This document shows positions 26,045 to 34,683 of a DNA stretch of 64,000 bases, piece after piece (the first letter of the stretch is position 1; each line of letters begins with the position of its first letter). Source of the DNA: Marinoscillum luteum (lineage in GTDB: Bacteria > Bacteroidota > Bacteroidia > Cytophagales > Cyclobacteriaceae). The notes under the pieces are model-generated. The model was given only the letters and a program-made list of their open reading frames with translations. It was not told the DNA's origin and searched no databases. Made by a program: the position numbers and the translations under genes. The stretch lies in contig NZ_JBIPKE010000020.1 in the NCBI RefSeq assembly GCF_044005705.1, forward strand, positions 924,955-988,954, read 5' to 3'.

Positions 26045-26764
26045 ATGAAATACTTTTTTATCAGAATAATTCAGACAATGTTTCTAATCTTGGTCATCGG
26101 CCTTCCGATTTACGCTCAAAATGCCGAATTGTCGACTGCAGATTCCCTTTTTGCCAATCAAAAATACACAGAAGCACTGAAGAAGTATGAGAATATTTTT
26201 AATCAGGATAAAGCTTCGCCTGCCATGCTTACTAAGATGGCTTTCATACAGGAAGGCCTGGGCAACTATGCCGACGCCCTCTTCTACCTCAACCTTTACT
26301 ACCTAAAGACCTCAGACAAGGCCGCACTCACCAAAATGCGTGAACTTGCAGAAGAGCATCACCTATCTGGCTTTGAGTATTCAGACTTTAAGTTCATGGC
26401 CAATTTCGTTAGAAACTATGAAGTGGAGATCCTTATCGTTTTGCTCGCCTTTTCTCTGTTCTTACTGATCTATGGTTATAGCAAGCGCAAAAAAGATGAG
26501 CTACCCAGAGTATCTCTTTTCCTGCAAGCCCTGACGCTCGTGCTCATTGGTTTATTGAGCAATCAGCTTTTTCTTGCTGATACGGGTATCGTGAGCCAGG
26601 ACCATTCGCTGCTCATGACCGGGCCCTCTGCCGGGGCTGAGCCCATCAGCTACATAGAGAAAGGCAATAAGGTGACGGTGCTTCAATCTGATGCCCTGTG
26701 GACCAAAATCCGCTGGCAGGAAGAAGTGGCCTACATCCGTACCAAAAATCTCAAGACCTTATAA
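26045..26764 (+). CDS. TPR and SH3-like domain membrane protein (BatE-like)
   Basis: The protein is 239 residues with a signal or anchor segment (about 8-24), TPR-like helices (about 28-100, ADSLFANQKYTEALKKYENI, GNYADALFYLNLYYL), two membrane helices (about 128-148 and 158-178) and a C-terminal bacterial SH3-like domain (about 185-239, ISYIEKGNKVTVLQSDALWTKIR). This TPR-TM-TM-SH3 layout is that of BatE of the Bacteroidota aerotolerance operon, but no other bat gene is adjacent, so it may be a stand-alone relative. It ends at a bidirectional terminator shared with glutamine synthetase. Confidence 0.7.
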   Translation: MKYFFIRIIQTMFLILVIGLPIYAQNAELSTADSLFANQKYTEALKKYENIFNQDKASPAMLTKMAFIQEGLGNYADALFYLNLYYLKTSDKAALTKMRELAEEHHLSGFEYSDFKFMANFVRNYEVEILIVLLAFSLFLLIYGYSKRKKDELPRVSLFLQALTLVLIGLLSNQLFLADTGIVSQDHSLLMTGPSAGAEPISYIEKGNKVTVLQSDALWTKIRWQEEVAYIRTKNLKTL

Positions 26765-26767
26765 AAA

Positions 26768-26802
26768 AAACAGGCGCCCGATTACATCGGGCGCCTGTTT
26801 CA
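26768..26802. terminator. Bidirectional terminator between convergent genes
   Basis: A perfect 10-bp GC-rich stem (CAGGCGCCCG / CGGGCGCCTG, 26771-26797) has A residues on the left and T residues on the right. It serves both the TPR/SH3 gene and glutamine synthetase. Confidence 0.9.
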
Positions 26803-26823
26803 TTTCTGCTTTATTGCAATTAC

Positions 26824-27834
26824 TTATTTTACCGGCTTCACCGTTTTGATGATCCTTGCAGCTACTTTGTACGGATCTGCGTTAGAAGCAGGTCTTCTGT
26901 CTTCCAGGTAGCCACTCCATCCGTGTGTCTTGGTATAAAGTGGGATACGGATAGAAGCTCCTCTGTCAGATACTCCATAAGAGAAGTCATTGATAGAGGC
27001 AGTCTCATGCTTACCAGTCAGTCGCTGATCGTTGTAAGCTCCGTAAACCGCAATGTGTTCTTTCACCAATGGTCTGAATGCCTCACAAACCTTCTCTACT
27101 TTCTCTTTAGAAGCAGCTGTTCTTAAGAAAGAATTAGAGAAGTTGGCGTGCATACCTGATCCATTCCAGTCAGTCTGACCAAGTGGCTTAGGGTGATATT
27201 CAATAAAAAGACCATATTTCTCTACCAGTCTCTCTAGCAAGAATCTACCGATCCAGATTTCATCACCTGCCTGCTTAGCTCCTTTAGCGAAAATCTGGAA
27301 CTCCCACTGACCAGCAGCTACTTCACCATTTGTACCTTCTACATTCAGACCAGCTGCAATGCAAAGATCCAGGTGCTCGTCCTTAATTTCTCTTCCAAAG
27401 ACATTTTGTCCACCTACTCCACAGTAGTATGGTCCCTGTGGTGCCGGATATCCATTAGCTGGAAAACCCAAAGGCTTATCTGTGGCAGGGTCCCAAATGA
27501 AGTACTCTTGCTCAAAGCCAAACCAAAAATCATCATCCTCATCATCGATGGTCGCTCTGCCATTGGACTCGTGAGCAGTACCATCCGCATTCATTACCTC
27601 AGTCATGACCAGGTAGCCGTTTTCATGCACCGGGTCCGGACAAATAAATACAGGTCTCAAAATACAGTCAGAAGAACCTCCTTCTGCCTGCTCAGTAGAA
27701 CTACCGTCAAAAGACCAATCATCCAGGTCTTCGAGTTTGCCACTGAAATTACTCACCACTTTAGTTTTACTTCTTAATGATTGGGTAGGCTTGTAACCAT
27801 CAAGCCAGATGTACTCCAATTTTGACTTAGCCAT
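26824..27834 (-). CDS. Glutamine synthetase, type II (GSII)
   Basis: This cytoplasmic enzyme makes glutamine from glutamate, ammonium and ATP. The 336-residue length and motifs place it with the eukaryote-like GSII family rather than GlnA type I (about 470 residues). The beta-grasp N-domain contains WSFDGSSTEQAEGGSSD, and the catalytic part contains FGFEQEYF, GPYYCGVG, AGQWEFQI, GSGMHANFS and RGASIRIP. It lies downstream of a porin and an ammonium transporter on the same strand, so the three may be coordinated for nitrogen uptake and assimilation. A hairpin between porin and this gene suggests it also has its own promoter in the AT-rich gap 27835-27994. Confidence 0.95.
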   Translation of the reverse strand: MAKSKLEYIWLDGYKPTQSLRSKTKVVSNFSGKLEDLDDWSFDGSSTEQAEGGSSDCILRPVFICPDPVHENGYLVMTEVMNADGTAHESNGRATIDDEDDDFWFGFEQEYFIWDPATDKPLGFPANGYPAPQGPYYCGVGGQNVFGREIKDEHLDLCIAAGLNVEGTNGEVAAGQWEFQIFAKGAKQAGDEIWIGRFLLERLVEKYGLFIEYHPKPLGQTDWNGSGMHANFSNSFLRTAASKEKVEKVCEAFRPLVKEHIAVYGAYNDQRLTGKHETASINDFSYGVSDRGASIRIPLYTKTHGWSGYLEDRRPASNADPYKVAARIIKTVKPVK

Positions 27835-27994
27835 GTTAATTCTGGTTTATATTTTAACTTGTTTAAATAAAAAAATTACGATTTAATTACCAAAATGTCG
27901 ATACTTCAAATTTTAAAAAAATAACTGAATTATTAAACATTTTTCATCATTATTTATGAAATATTGTTAATAAACCAATAATTCCATAAATATT

Positions 27995-28045
27995 CAATAC
28001 AAAATCCCATTTCCGAAAGACCTGAGATCTGGTCGGAAATGGGAT
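27995..28045 (-). terminator. Terminator after the porin gene
   Basis: A perfect 12-bp stem (ATCCCATTTCCG at 28004-28015, CGGAAATGGGAT at 28034-28045) is followed on the minus strand by TTTTGTATTG. It lies 25 bp past the porin stop. Confidence 0.8.
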
Positions 28046-28069
28046 CTATGATGTCTTAGCTGTGGACTC

Positions 28070-29110
28070 TTAGAAAGAGTACACTGCAGCAATGACGAAT
28101 GAAGACAAAGAACTACCGGTTTTGAAGTCAGTAGGACTGTTGAATTCCGTAACCACTACATCATCTTCAGAGAAAGAATCCAATCTTACCTCAGGAATCA
28201 ATGTCAGACTTCCTACGGTATAGTTGGCTGACAAAGTCAGGTCAATTACACTTTCGTCAGTAGTCAAAACACCCACTCCTTTGTCACTGAAATACTCACC
28301 TCTCAATCCCATAGAGAAAGCATCAGAGAAAGAATTTTGCAGATAAAGCGCTGCACCGAAGAAGTTGTCAGAAGCACTGGTTGCATTCACACCCAGGTAG
28401 AAAGATTCAGACAAATCCCATCCAGCAGTCAAATCAGCCTGGAAAAACTCATCATCAAACAAGAAGTTCAGGTAAGCTCCACCATAACCAATCTGCGCTC
28501 CACCAAGGTACTCGCCTGATGGGTTAAAATCTGTAGCGTCAGTTGGGTTAAACACACCCACCATGAAGCTCACATCACCAGCAGAGATATCCGCTTTCAC
28601 TCCTGAGTGAGAGAATGGCCCGTATGAGAACATGTATGAAGTAGAGTAGTTGAAGTTGGCAGAAGGTGAGATCACCTCATAACCAAGAAAGGTATTGAAG
28701 TTACCCGCTGTAATTGTTAATGCATCGCTTACATTCCAGTATACATACAACTGGTTCACGATGTTCAACGCAGGGGCAGAACCGAATACCGCATCCGCTC
28801 CTCTGGGTCCAAATACCAAATCTCCAACGAAACCTACTTTTTCTCCCTCGTAAGCAGCAATCAGATTAACCATACCCAAAGAAAATCCTGGAAGGTTAGC
28901 AAAAGATGATCCTGGAGCCTGAATTTCCTTCACGCCATCATCGTCAAAATCAGTATAATTTGCAGCATTCAGGTTAGTTCTGAAATAAGTATCCACAGAT
29001 CCACTCAGTGAGAAAGAAGACTCTTCCTCTTGTGCTTTCACGGTCACAACTGCCAACAACAACATTGCAGCAATCAGAAATCTTTTTGATAGTTTTGTAA
29101 AAGTGTTCAT
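28070..29110 (-). CDS. Outer-membrane beta-barrel porin
   Basis: The protein is 346 residues with signal peptide MNTFTKLSKRFLIAAMLLLAVVTVKAQ, followed by acidic, aromatic-rich alternating strands and a C-terminal Phe (IAAVYSF). SFSLSGSVDTYFRTNLNA at the mature N-terminus and LTAGNFNTFLGYEVISPSAN are typical of the Bacteroidota BBP2-like porin family, in which the barrel opens a channel for small solutes. It sits between the ammonium transporter and glutamine synthetase, both on the same strand. It may therefore serve nitrogen-compound entry, but substrate is inference. Hairpins on both sides suggest it has its own transcript. Confidence 0.8.
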   Translation of the reverse strand: MNTFTKLSKRFLIAAMLLLAVVTVKAQEEESSFSLSGSVDTYFRTNLNAANYTDFDDDGVKEIQAPGSSFANLPGFSLGMVNLIAAYEGEKVGFVGDLVFGPRGADAVFGSAPALNIVNQLYVYWNVSDALTITAGNFNTFLGYEVISPSANFNYSTSYMFSYGPFSHSGVKADISAGDVSFMVGVFNPTDATDFNPSGEYLGGAQIGYGGAYLNFLFDDEFFQADLTAGWDLSESFYLGVNATSASDNFFGAALYLQNSFSDAFSMGLRGEYFSDKGVGVLTTDESVIDLTLSANYTVGSLTLIPEVRLDSFSEDDVVVTEFNSPTDFKTGSSLSSFVIAAVYSF

Positions 29111-29148
29111 AAGCTTTTTAAATAAATGAGTTTGGAAAGTTTTGAAAC

Positions 29149-29196
29149 AGGCCTCTGAGTACTTTAATGGTTCCCGCCTTTAGAGCTCAGAGGCCT
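29149..29196 (-). terminator. Hairpin after the ammonium transporter gene
   Basis: A perfect 11-bp stem (AGGCCTCTGAG / CTCAGAGGCCT) with a 26-nt loop is followed on the minus strand by TGTTTC. The long loop makes it a weaker terminator candidate than the others. Confidence 0.55.
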
Positions 29197-29232
29197 ATTT
29201 ATTTTAGAAGTGTTTTTTGTAGAGAAGGAAGA

Positions 29233-30576
29233 TTACTCCTGAATGATGGTGTATCCTCTGATGCCGTGCTCGTGGCTATCAAGACCTTCTTTTTCGTGCT
29301 CTTCAGATACCCTGATACCGATCGTCAATTTCAGTACATAGAAGATAACGAAAGCGCATATGAAGGCAGCTGCTCCGCAGATCAGCACTCCTTTGAGCTG
29401 TGCCATGAAAGTATGATCCGCATTGATAGAGAAGATACCCACAGCGAGTGTTCCCCAAATACCGCAGGTAAGGTGAACTGAAACTGCACCTACCACGTCA
29501 TCCAATTTGAATTTGTCCAATGTGATCGCAGAGATCACTACAAGGATACCGGCAACGATTCCTACTATGATGGCATTACCTGGCTCGATCACATCAGCTC
29601 CTGCAGTAATACCTACAAGTCCTGCAAGGATACCATTCAATACCATACCCAAATCGAGTCTCTTGAACACAAGGTATCCGGTAACGAATCCACCAAGACC
29701 ACCAGCACAGGCAGCAAGAGAGGTTGTCACCAATACGAAAGATACCAACCCTGGATCAGCAGAAAGAACAGATCCGCCATTGAAACCGAACCAGCCTAAC
29801 CAAAGCAAGAATACACCGATCACAGCCAAAGGCACACTAGAACCTGGCTTGTCGATAACTTTGCCATCTACATATTTTCCAAGTCTTGGACCTACAATCA
29901 TGATCCCGGCAAGGGCACCCCATCCACCTACTGAGTGTACGAGCGTGGATCCTGCGAAATCGTAGAAGCCCATTGCATCAAGTGCTCCACCACCCCATTT
30001 CCAGCTACCAATGATCGGATATACAATACCCACGAAGATCAAAGTGAAAATAAGATAAGCACCAAGTTTTACCCGCTCAGCAACTGCACCAGAAACAATA
30101 GTGGCAGCTGTAGCAGCAAACATCGCCTGGAACAGGAAGTCTGTCCAGTAAGTGTATCCGGCACCGGCATACTCTGCGGAGATGTCCGCAGTGGCAGAAG
30201 TCTCAAGCCCGAAACCTGCAAAGCCGAACCAGCCAGGAACGTCAAAACCAGGATACATCAGGTTGAAACCCACAAGCGCATAGGTAAGAATACCTATAAT
30301 GGGAGTCAGTGTGTTTTTGAAAAGGATGTTAACCGTGTTCTTAGACTGGCCGAATCCTGCTTCCACACCCGCGAAACCCAAGTGCATAATGAAAACCAGC
30401 GCTGTGGCCATCATCATCCAAATGTTATTGGCCGTAAGTAGGTTGGCCGTAATGTCCGCACTGTAATCTGTCGCCACCGCAACAGTCTCTACAACCTCCG
30501 GAACTACCGCCGCAATGGTGTCTGCCACGGCTACCGAATCTTGTACAATCATCAATAGGTTGGTGATCATGTTCAT
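29233..30576 (-). CDS. amt: Ammonium transporter (Amt family)
   Basis: The protein is 447 residues. A hydrophilic exported N-terminus is followed by about 11 membrane helices. Amt signatures include NNIWMMMATALVFIMHLGFA at helix 1, FQAMFAATAATIVSGAVAER, the SVGGWGALAG segment, WFGFNGGS and a VHLTCGIWG segment near the C-terminus; the twin conduction histidines are expected at VHSVGG and VHLTCG. It moves ammonium across the inner membrane for assimilation by glutamine synthetase. No GlnK/PII gene is adjacent, which is a common partner of amt elsewhere. The N-terminal ~45 residues before the first transporter helix (rich in Val, Ala and Asp) could be a cleaved leader. Confidence 0.93.
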   Translation of the reverse strand: MNMITNLLMIVQDSVAVADTIAAVVPEVVETVAVATDYSADITANLLTANNIWMMMATALVFIMHLGFAGVEAGFGQSKNTVNILFKNTLTPIIGILTYALVGFNLMYPGFDVPGWFGFAGFGLETSATADISAEYAGAGYTYWTDFLFQAMFAATAATIVSGAVAERVKLGAYLIFTLIFVGIVYPIIGSWKWGGGALDAMGFYDFAGSTLVHSVGGWGALAGIMIVGPRLGKYVDGKVIDKPGSSVPLAVIGVFLLWLGWFGFNGGSVLSADPGLVSFVLVTTSLAACAGGLGGFVTGYLVFKRLDLGMVLNGILAGLVGITAGADVIEPGNAIIVGIVAGILVVISAITLDKFKLDDVVGAVSVHLTCGIWGTLAVGIFSINADHTFMAQLKGVLICGAAAFICAFVIFYVLKLTIGIRVSEEHEKEGLDSHEHGIRGYTIIQE

Positions 30577-31012
30577 AAGTTTTTAAGATTAAAAATTCGT
30601 TGCGAAGATTCGGCTTCCGGTTAGCACAAACCGGGCGATTAGCCTCTTTCCACACTCCAAATAAAAGGACATAATCACGAATTATCAAAAACGGAATTTT
30701 AATACTTACACATTTTTATCACCTAATTTTAAGTTTAGAGGGGTCAATTTTTAAATTTTCATTATAAAAGAAGTGAAATATTAATAATTATATAATTGAC
30801 CCTTATTTGACGGCAGGCATCTTATTCATATTGTAAAAATGCGTTTTCACAAAATAATTTGCTTTTTTTCACAATTTTGATTTCAATTTTTTAAATATTC
30901 CCATTATTTCTCCAAATAATATATGGAAATATCAAAGACCCTCCATAATCCTGTATGGTTTCATAATTCATGCACAAAACAGGATGTGACCGATATGCTC
31001 TATTTTTAGCCC
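30577..31012. other. AT-rich divergent regulatory region upstream of amt
   Basis: These 436 bp lie between the divergent amt and PLP-enzyme genes and are very AT-rich. A 9-bp inverted repeat GGGTCAATT (30741-30749) / AATTGACCC (30794-30802) is separated by 44 bp, possibly an operator pair for nitrogen control. I see no riboswitch, no sigma-54 -24/-12 element and no small gene. Confidence 0.4.
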
Positions 31013-32176
31013 ATGAACATAGATGATATCCTCTTTCACCTGGGTGAAAGTACCCCCTTTGGCGGGACATCAGCCAGCCCTCCGATCTACCAAACCAGCA
31101 ACTTCATTTTTCCCACCCTGGACCAGATGAAAACGGCTCTGCAGCACGAGGATCACATTCCGTTTTATACCCGTGGGGCCAACCCTACGGTGCAGGTACT
31201 TCAGGAGAAAATAGCCGCACTGGAAGAAACCGAGCATTCACTGATCTTTGCCAGTGGAAGTGCAGCCATCACCGCAGCCATCATCTCACAGGTAAAAGCC
31301 GGTGACCACATCGTCTGTATCTCCAACCCATACAGCTGGACCAAAAAGCTGATCGAAGGTATTTTAGCCAAATTTTCTGTGGCCAGTGATTTTGTAGAGG
31401 CTTCAGACACTGAGGCCATTCTGGCGCATGTAAGAGAGAACACCCGACTGATCTACCTGGAAAGCCCCAACTCGTGGACCTACGAGATGCAGGACATTGA
31501 AGTGATTACCACTTTTGCCAAACAGCAAGGCATCCGTACCATCCTGGACAATAGTTGCGCTTCACCTTTGTATCAGAAACCCGCGCGCTATGGTGTCGAC
31601 ATCATCGTTCACTCTTCCACCAAATACCTGTCGGGACATGCCGATGTGGTCTCGGGGGTTTTGTGCACCTCTTCGGATATTTACCTATCTATTTTCAAAA
31701 ATGAATACATGACTTTCGGGGCCATCATCTCCCCGCTGGAAGCCTGGCTGATGATCCGATCACTCAGGTCACTGGAGCTGCGCATGGAAAAAGTGAGCAA
31801 AAACGCCCTGGAAGTAGCCCGGTTTCTCGAAAAGCATCCCAAAATTGCCCACCTGTTTTACACCCATTCAGAATCCTTTGCTCAACCTGAGCTGGTAGAG
31901 AAATACCTTTCAGGAAATGGCGGACTTATGACGATCGACCTCAAAACGAACAATGCTCATCAGGTGGAACAATTCTGCAATACATTAAAGCGTTTCAAAC
32001 TCGGATGCTCCTGGGGTGGTTTTGAATCACTGGCTTTTCCAGCCATCACCACGATGAGCTCCCTCAACTACAATAAACCTGATACCGCCATCAACAGAAT
32101 AAGACTTTATGTAGGTTTGGAGGATTCCGGGCTCTTAATAGACGATCTCACCAATGCATTGGAAATTATCGATTAG
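31013..32176 (+). CDS. Cys/Met metabolism PLP-dependent enzyme (cystathionine gamma-synthase/lyase-like)
   Basis: This 387-residue cytoplasmic enzyme belongs to the trans-sulfuration family. Visible family motifs are FYTRGANPTVQVLQEKIAALE, the FASGSAAITAAI phosphate-binding segment, LESPNSWTYEMQDI, TILDNSCASPLYQKP and the PLP lysine in VHSSTKYLSGHADVVSG. Members catalyse gamma- or beta-elimination or replacement on homoserine, cystathionine or methionine; the exact reaction cannot be read from sequence. A variable stretch (GGFESLAFPAITTMSSLNYN) differs from classical MetB/MetC. The stop overlaps the start of the DUF5686 gene by 23 bp, so the two are co-transcribed. Confidence 0.88.
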   Translation: MNIDDILFHLGESTPFGGTSASPPIYQTSNFIFPTLDQMKTALQHEDHIPFYTRGANPTVQVLQEKIAALEETEHSLIFASGSAAITAAIISQVKAGDHIVCISNPYSWTKKLIEGILAKFSVASDFVEASDTEAILAHVRENTRLIYLESPNSWTYEMQDIEVITTFAKQQGIRTILDNSCASPLYQKPARYGVDIIVHSSTKYLSGHADVVSGVLCTSSDIYLSIFKNEYMTFGAIISPLEAWLMIRSLRSLELRMEKVSKNALEVARFLEKHPKIAHLFYTHSESFAQPELVEKYLSGNGGLMTIDLKTNNAHQVEQFCNTLKRFKLGCSWGGFESLAFPAITTMSSLNYNKPDTAINRIRLYVGLEDSGLLIDDLTNALEIID

Positions 32177-34682
32177 TCTCTTCACATTCTGGCTTTGTCC
32201 GATGCTCCTCCAGGGGCAAAATACCATTTCAGGTATGATCCAGAGTGAATCTGGAGAGGCCTTGCCCTTTGCTACTGTGTATGTGGAGGGAAGTACCAAT
32301 GGCACCACCAGCAATGCAGACGGACGCTATCAACTTACCTTTGATGCCGGACCTGCCACCATTGTGGCACAATACATCGGCTATGCACGGCAGACACAAA
32401 CGATAGACCTGCCCCCCGGGGAGCACGCCACAATCAACTTTGAACTGGCACCGGAAACACTGGTACTCAAAGAAGTGGTCATCTCAGCAAGTGAAAAAGA
32501 TCCGGCGCGCCAGGTGATCCGCAATGCCATCAGAAAACGCAAGTATTATGCTGATGAGGTAAGTGCATACACCTGCGAAGTGTACATCAAAGGGCTGCAG
32601 CGACTGGATAAAAAACCCAATAGCCTTTTGGGTATGACGGTCACCATCGATACGGGTATTGTCTACCTCTCTGAGTCCATCTCCAAACTCAAGTACCTGC
32701 ACCCCGACAAAGTGAATGAGACTATGATCTCCTCTAAAGTGAGTGGAAACAACAATGCCTTCAGCTATAACCAGGCCTCCGAGATGAGGATCAACCTTTA
32801 TGAAAACAGTTTTTTCATAGAAGGCCTGAGCGAGCGTTCCTTTATCTCACCCATTGCCAACAATGCATTTCTGTACTACGATTACCAAATGGCTGGTACT
32901 ATAGTAGAAAACGGACTTTTCATCAACAAAATCAAGATCATCCCCAAACGTAAAACAGACCCGGTGTTCAGCGGCTACCTATACATCATAGAAGACTCCT
33001 GGCGTATCCATAGTGTGGATGTGAAGCTCACCAAAGACAATGGCATCGAGTTTTTGGATTCACTTTCTTTCAATCAGGTATTCGCTCCTGTAGATTATGA
33101 TATCTGGATGCCCATTTCGCAGCGCTTTACCTTTAAGTTCAGAGCTTTTGGCTTCAAAGGCAGTGGGCATTTTACAGCCATCTACAGAAACTATCAGGTG
33201 GAACCCAACTACTGGCAACCACGTGCTAAGGACCCAAAAACGGTGACGGAAATCCCTAAAAAGGTGGCCAAAAAGTCCCAAAAAGAGCCTGCTAAAGAAA
33301 CCCTCCTCTCCAAAGAAGATTTTTCCAACGCGGTAGTGACCGTGGTGGACGGAGCCAATGAAAAGGACTCTATTTACTGGGCAAGTGTCAGGCCCATTCC
33401 TCTGACCGAAATAGAGGTGCGCGACTACCAAATAAAGGATTCCATCGGTGTGATCAGGAAATCCAAGCCCTACAAGGATTCCATAGATCAGGTCAGAAAC
33501 AAATTCAAACCCGGCAATTTATTCTTCAATGGCTATACCCACTTCAACAGCTACAACCGAAGGTATTTTAGCTTCCCCACACTTGTGGAGGGACTTCAGT
33601 ACAATTCCGTAGAAGGACTGGTCACTAACCTGGAGTTTTCATTTCAGAAAAGAACTGAGCAGTCTTTTGACTACACCATCAAACCTGGCCTGCGATATGG
33701 GTTTTCAAATAAAAAGCTGCAGGCGAAAGTGGAAGTGACCAAAATGATCAACCTCAAAAAAAGGCTGATCCTCACCGGAGGGCTCGGGCGTTATGTCTTT
33801 CAGGTGAACGAGCAGGAGCCCATCACCCCTTTCAGCAACAGCTTCTTCACGCTGGTCAGAGGAGAAAACTACATGCGCCTGTTTCAAAAATATTTCACCT
33901 ATTTTGGCTATCAGAAAGAACTCATGAATGGAGTCCTCCTCAATGGCAAACTGAGCTATGAGCAACGTGAGACACTCGAAAACACGGCCTCCTACAACCT
34001 GTTTGACAAAACATTCCACCCAAACACGCCTGTTAATCAGGAACTGGCAGCTACAGACTTCCCAAAACACCAGACCCTCACTGCCTCTTTTCGATTGCGT
34101 ATCCGGTTTGCTCAGCAATACATAGAACGTCCTGACCGTAAAATCATCCTTAGTTCTGAATACCCAGATGTATATGTTTCCTACAAGAAAGGAATCAACC
34201 TCCTCGGAGGAGACACCAACTACGATCTGGTGAAAGTAGGATCAGAATATAGTCTTCGGGTGGGCCAGGTAGGCACAAGTAAAATAAGTGCTCAGACAGG
34301 ATTATTTCTCAATACACGCCGAATGTACTTCCCTGATTTTCACCACTTCAATGGCAACCTCACCTACATCCGGCAAGCAGAAGGCGAAAATCAGTTTCAA
34401 TTATTGGACTACTATCCTTACAGTACACAGGATCGTTTTCTTCAGGCCCATTATGAGCACCACTTCAATGAATTTATCTTTAATAAAATTCCCGGTGTAC
34501 GGCGGCTGAACCTGCAAGCGGTAGGGTCGGTAAATTACCTCACTACGCCTGTTTTAGGGCACTACTTTGAATTCGGTGCGGGGATAGAACACATCCTGAA
34601 GTTCTTCAGGGTAGATTTTTATACCAGCGTGACCAACGGCCAGCATTCCCGAGCCGGAATAAGGTTTGGGGCTGGATTCTGA
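32154..34682 (+). CDS. DUF5686 outer-membrane protein with CarboxypepD_reg-like plug
   Basis: The protein is 842 residues with signal peptide MHWKLSISLFTFWLCPMLLQ. A carboxypeptidase-regulatory-like beta sandwich follows (about 22-105, ISGMIQSESGEALPFATVYV, TSNADGRYQLTF), then a long region with DPARQVIRNAIRKRKYY, EVYIKGLQRLDKKP and a barrel-like C-terminal half ending in Phe. This combination is the Bacteroidota DUF5686 family, thought to be an outer-membrane barrel with a small periplasmic plug-like domain. Molecular function is unknown. It overlaps the upstream PLP-enzyme gene by 23 bp and converges with the gene at 34684 with only one base between stops. Confidence 0.82.
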   Translation: MHWKLSISLFTFWLCPMLLQGQNTISGMIQSESGEALPFATVYVEGSTNGTTSNADGRYQLTFDAGPATIVAQYIGYARQTQTIDLPPGEHATINFELAPETLVLKEVVISASEKDPARQVIRNAIRKRKYYADEVSAYTCEVYIKGLQRLDKKPNSLLGMTVTIDTGIVYLSESISKLKYLHPDKVNETMISSKVSGNNNAFSYNQASEMRINLYENSFFIEGLSERSFISPIANNAFLYYDYQMAGTIVENGLFINKIKIIPKRKTDPVFSGYLYIIEDSWRIHSVDVKLTKDNGIEFLDSLSFNQVFAPVDYDIWMPISQRFTFKFRAFGFKGSGHFTAIYRNYQVEPNYWQPRAKDPKTVTEIPKKVAKKSQKEPAKETLLSKEDFSNAVVTVVDGANEKDSIYWASVRPIPLTEIEVRDYQIKDSIGVIRKSKPYKDSIDQVRNKFKPGNLFFNGYTHFNSYNRRYFSFPTLVEGLQYNSVEGLVTNLEFSFQKRTEQSFDYTIKPGLRYGFSNKKLQAKVEVTKMINLKKRLILTGGLGRYVFQVNEQEPITPFSNSFFTLVRGENYMRLFQKYFTYFGYQKELMNGVLLNGKLSYEQRETLENTASYNLFDKTFHPNTPVNQELAATDFPKHQTLTASFRLRIRFAQQYIERPDRKIILSSEYPDVYVSYKKGINLLGGDTNYDLVKVGSEYSLRVGQVGTSKISAQTGLFLNTRRMYFPDFHHFNGNLTYIRQAEGENQFQLLDYYPYSTQDRFLQAHYEHHFNEFIFNKIPGVRRLNLQAVGSVNYLTTPVLGHYFEFGAGIEHILKFFRVDFYTSVTNGQHSRAGIRFGAGF

Positions 34683-34683
34683 G

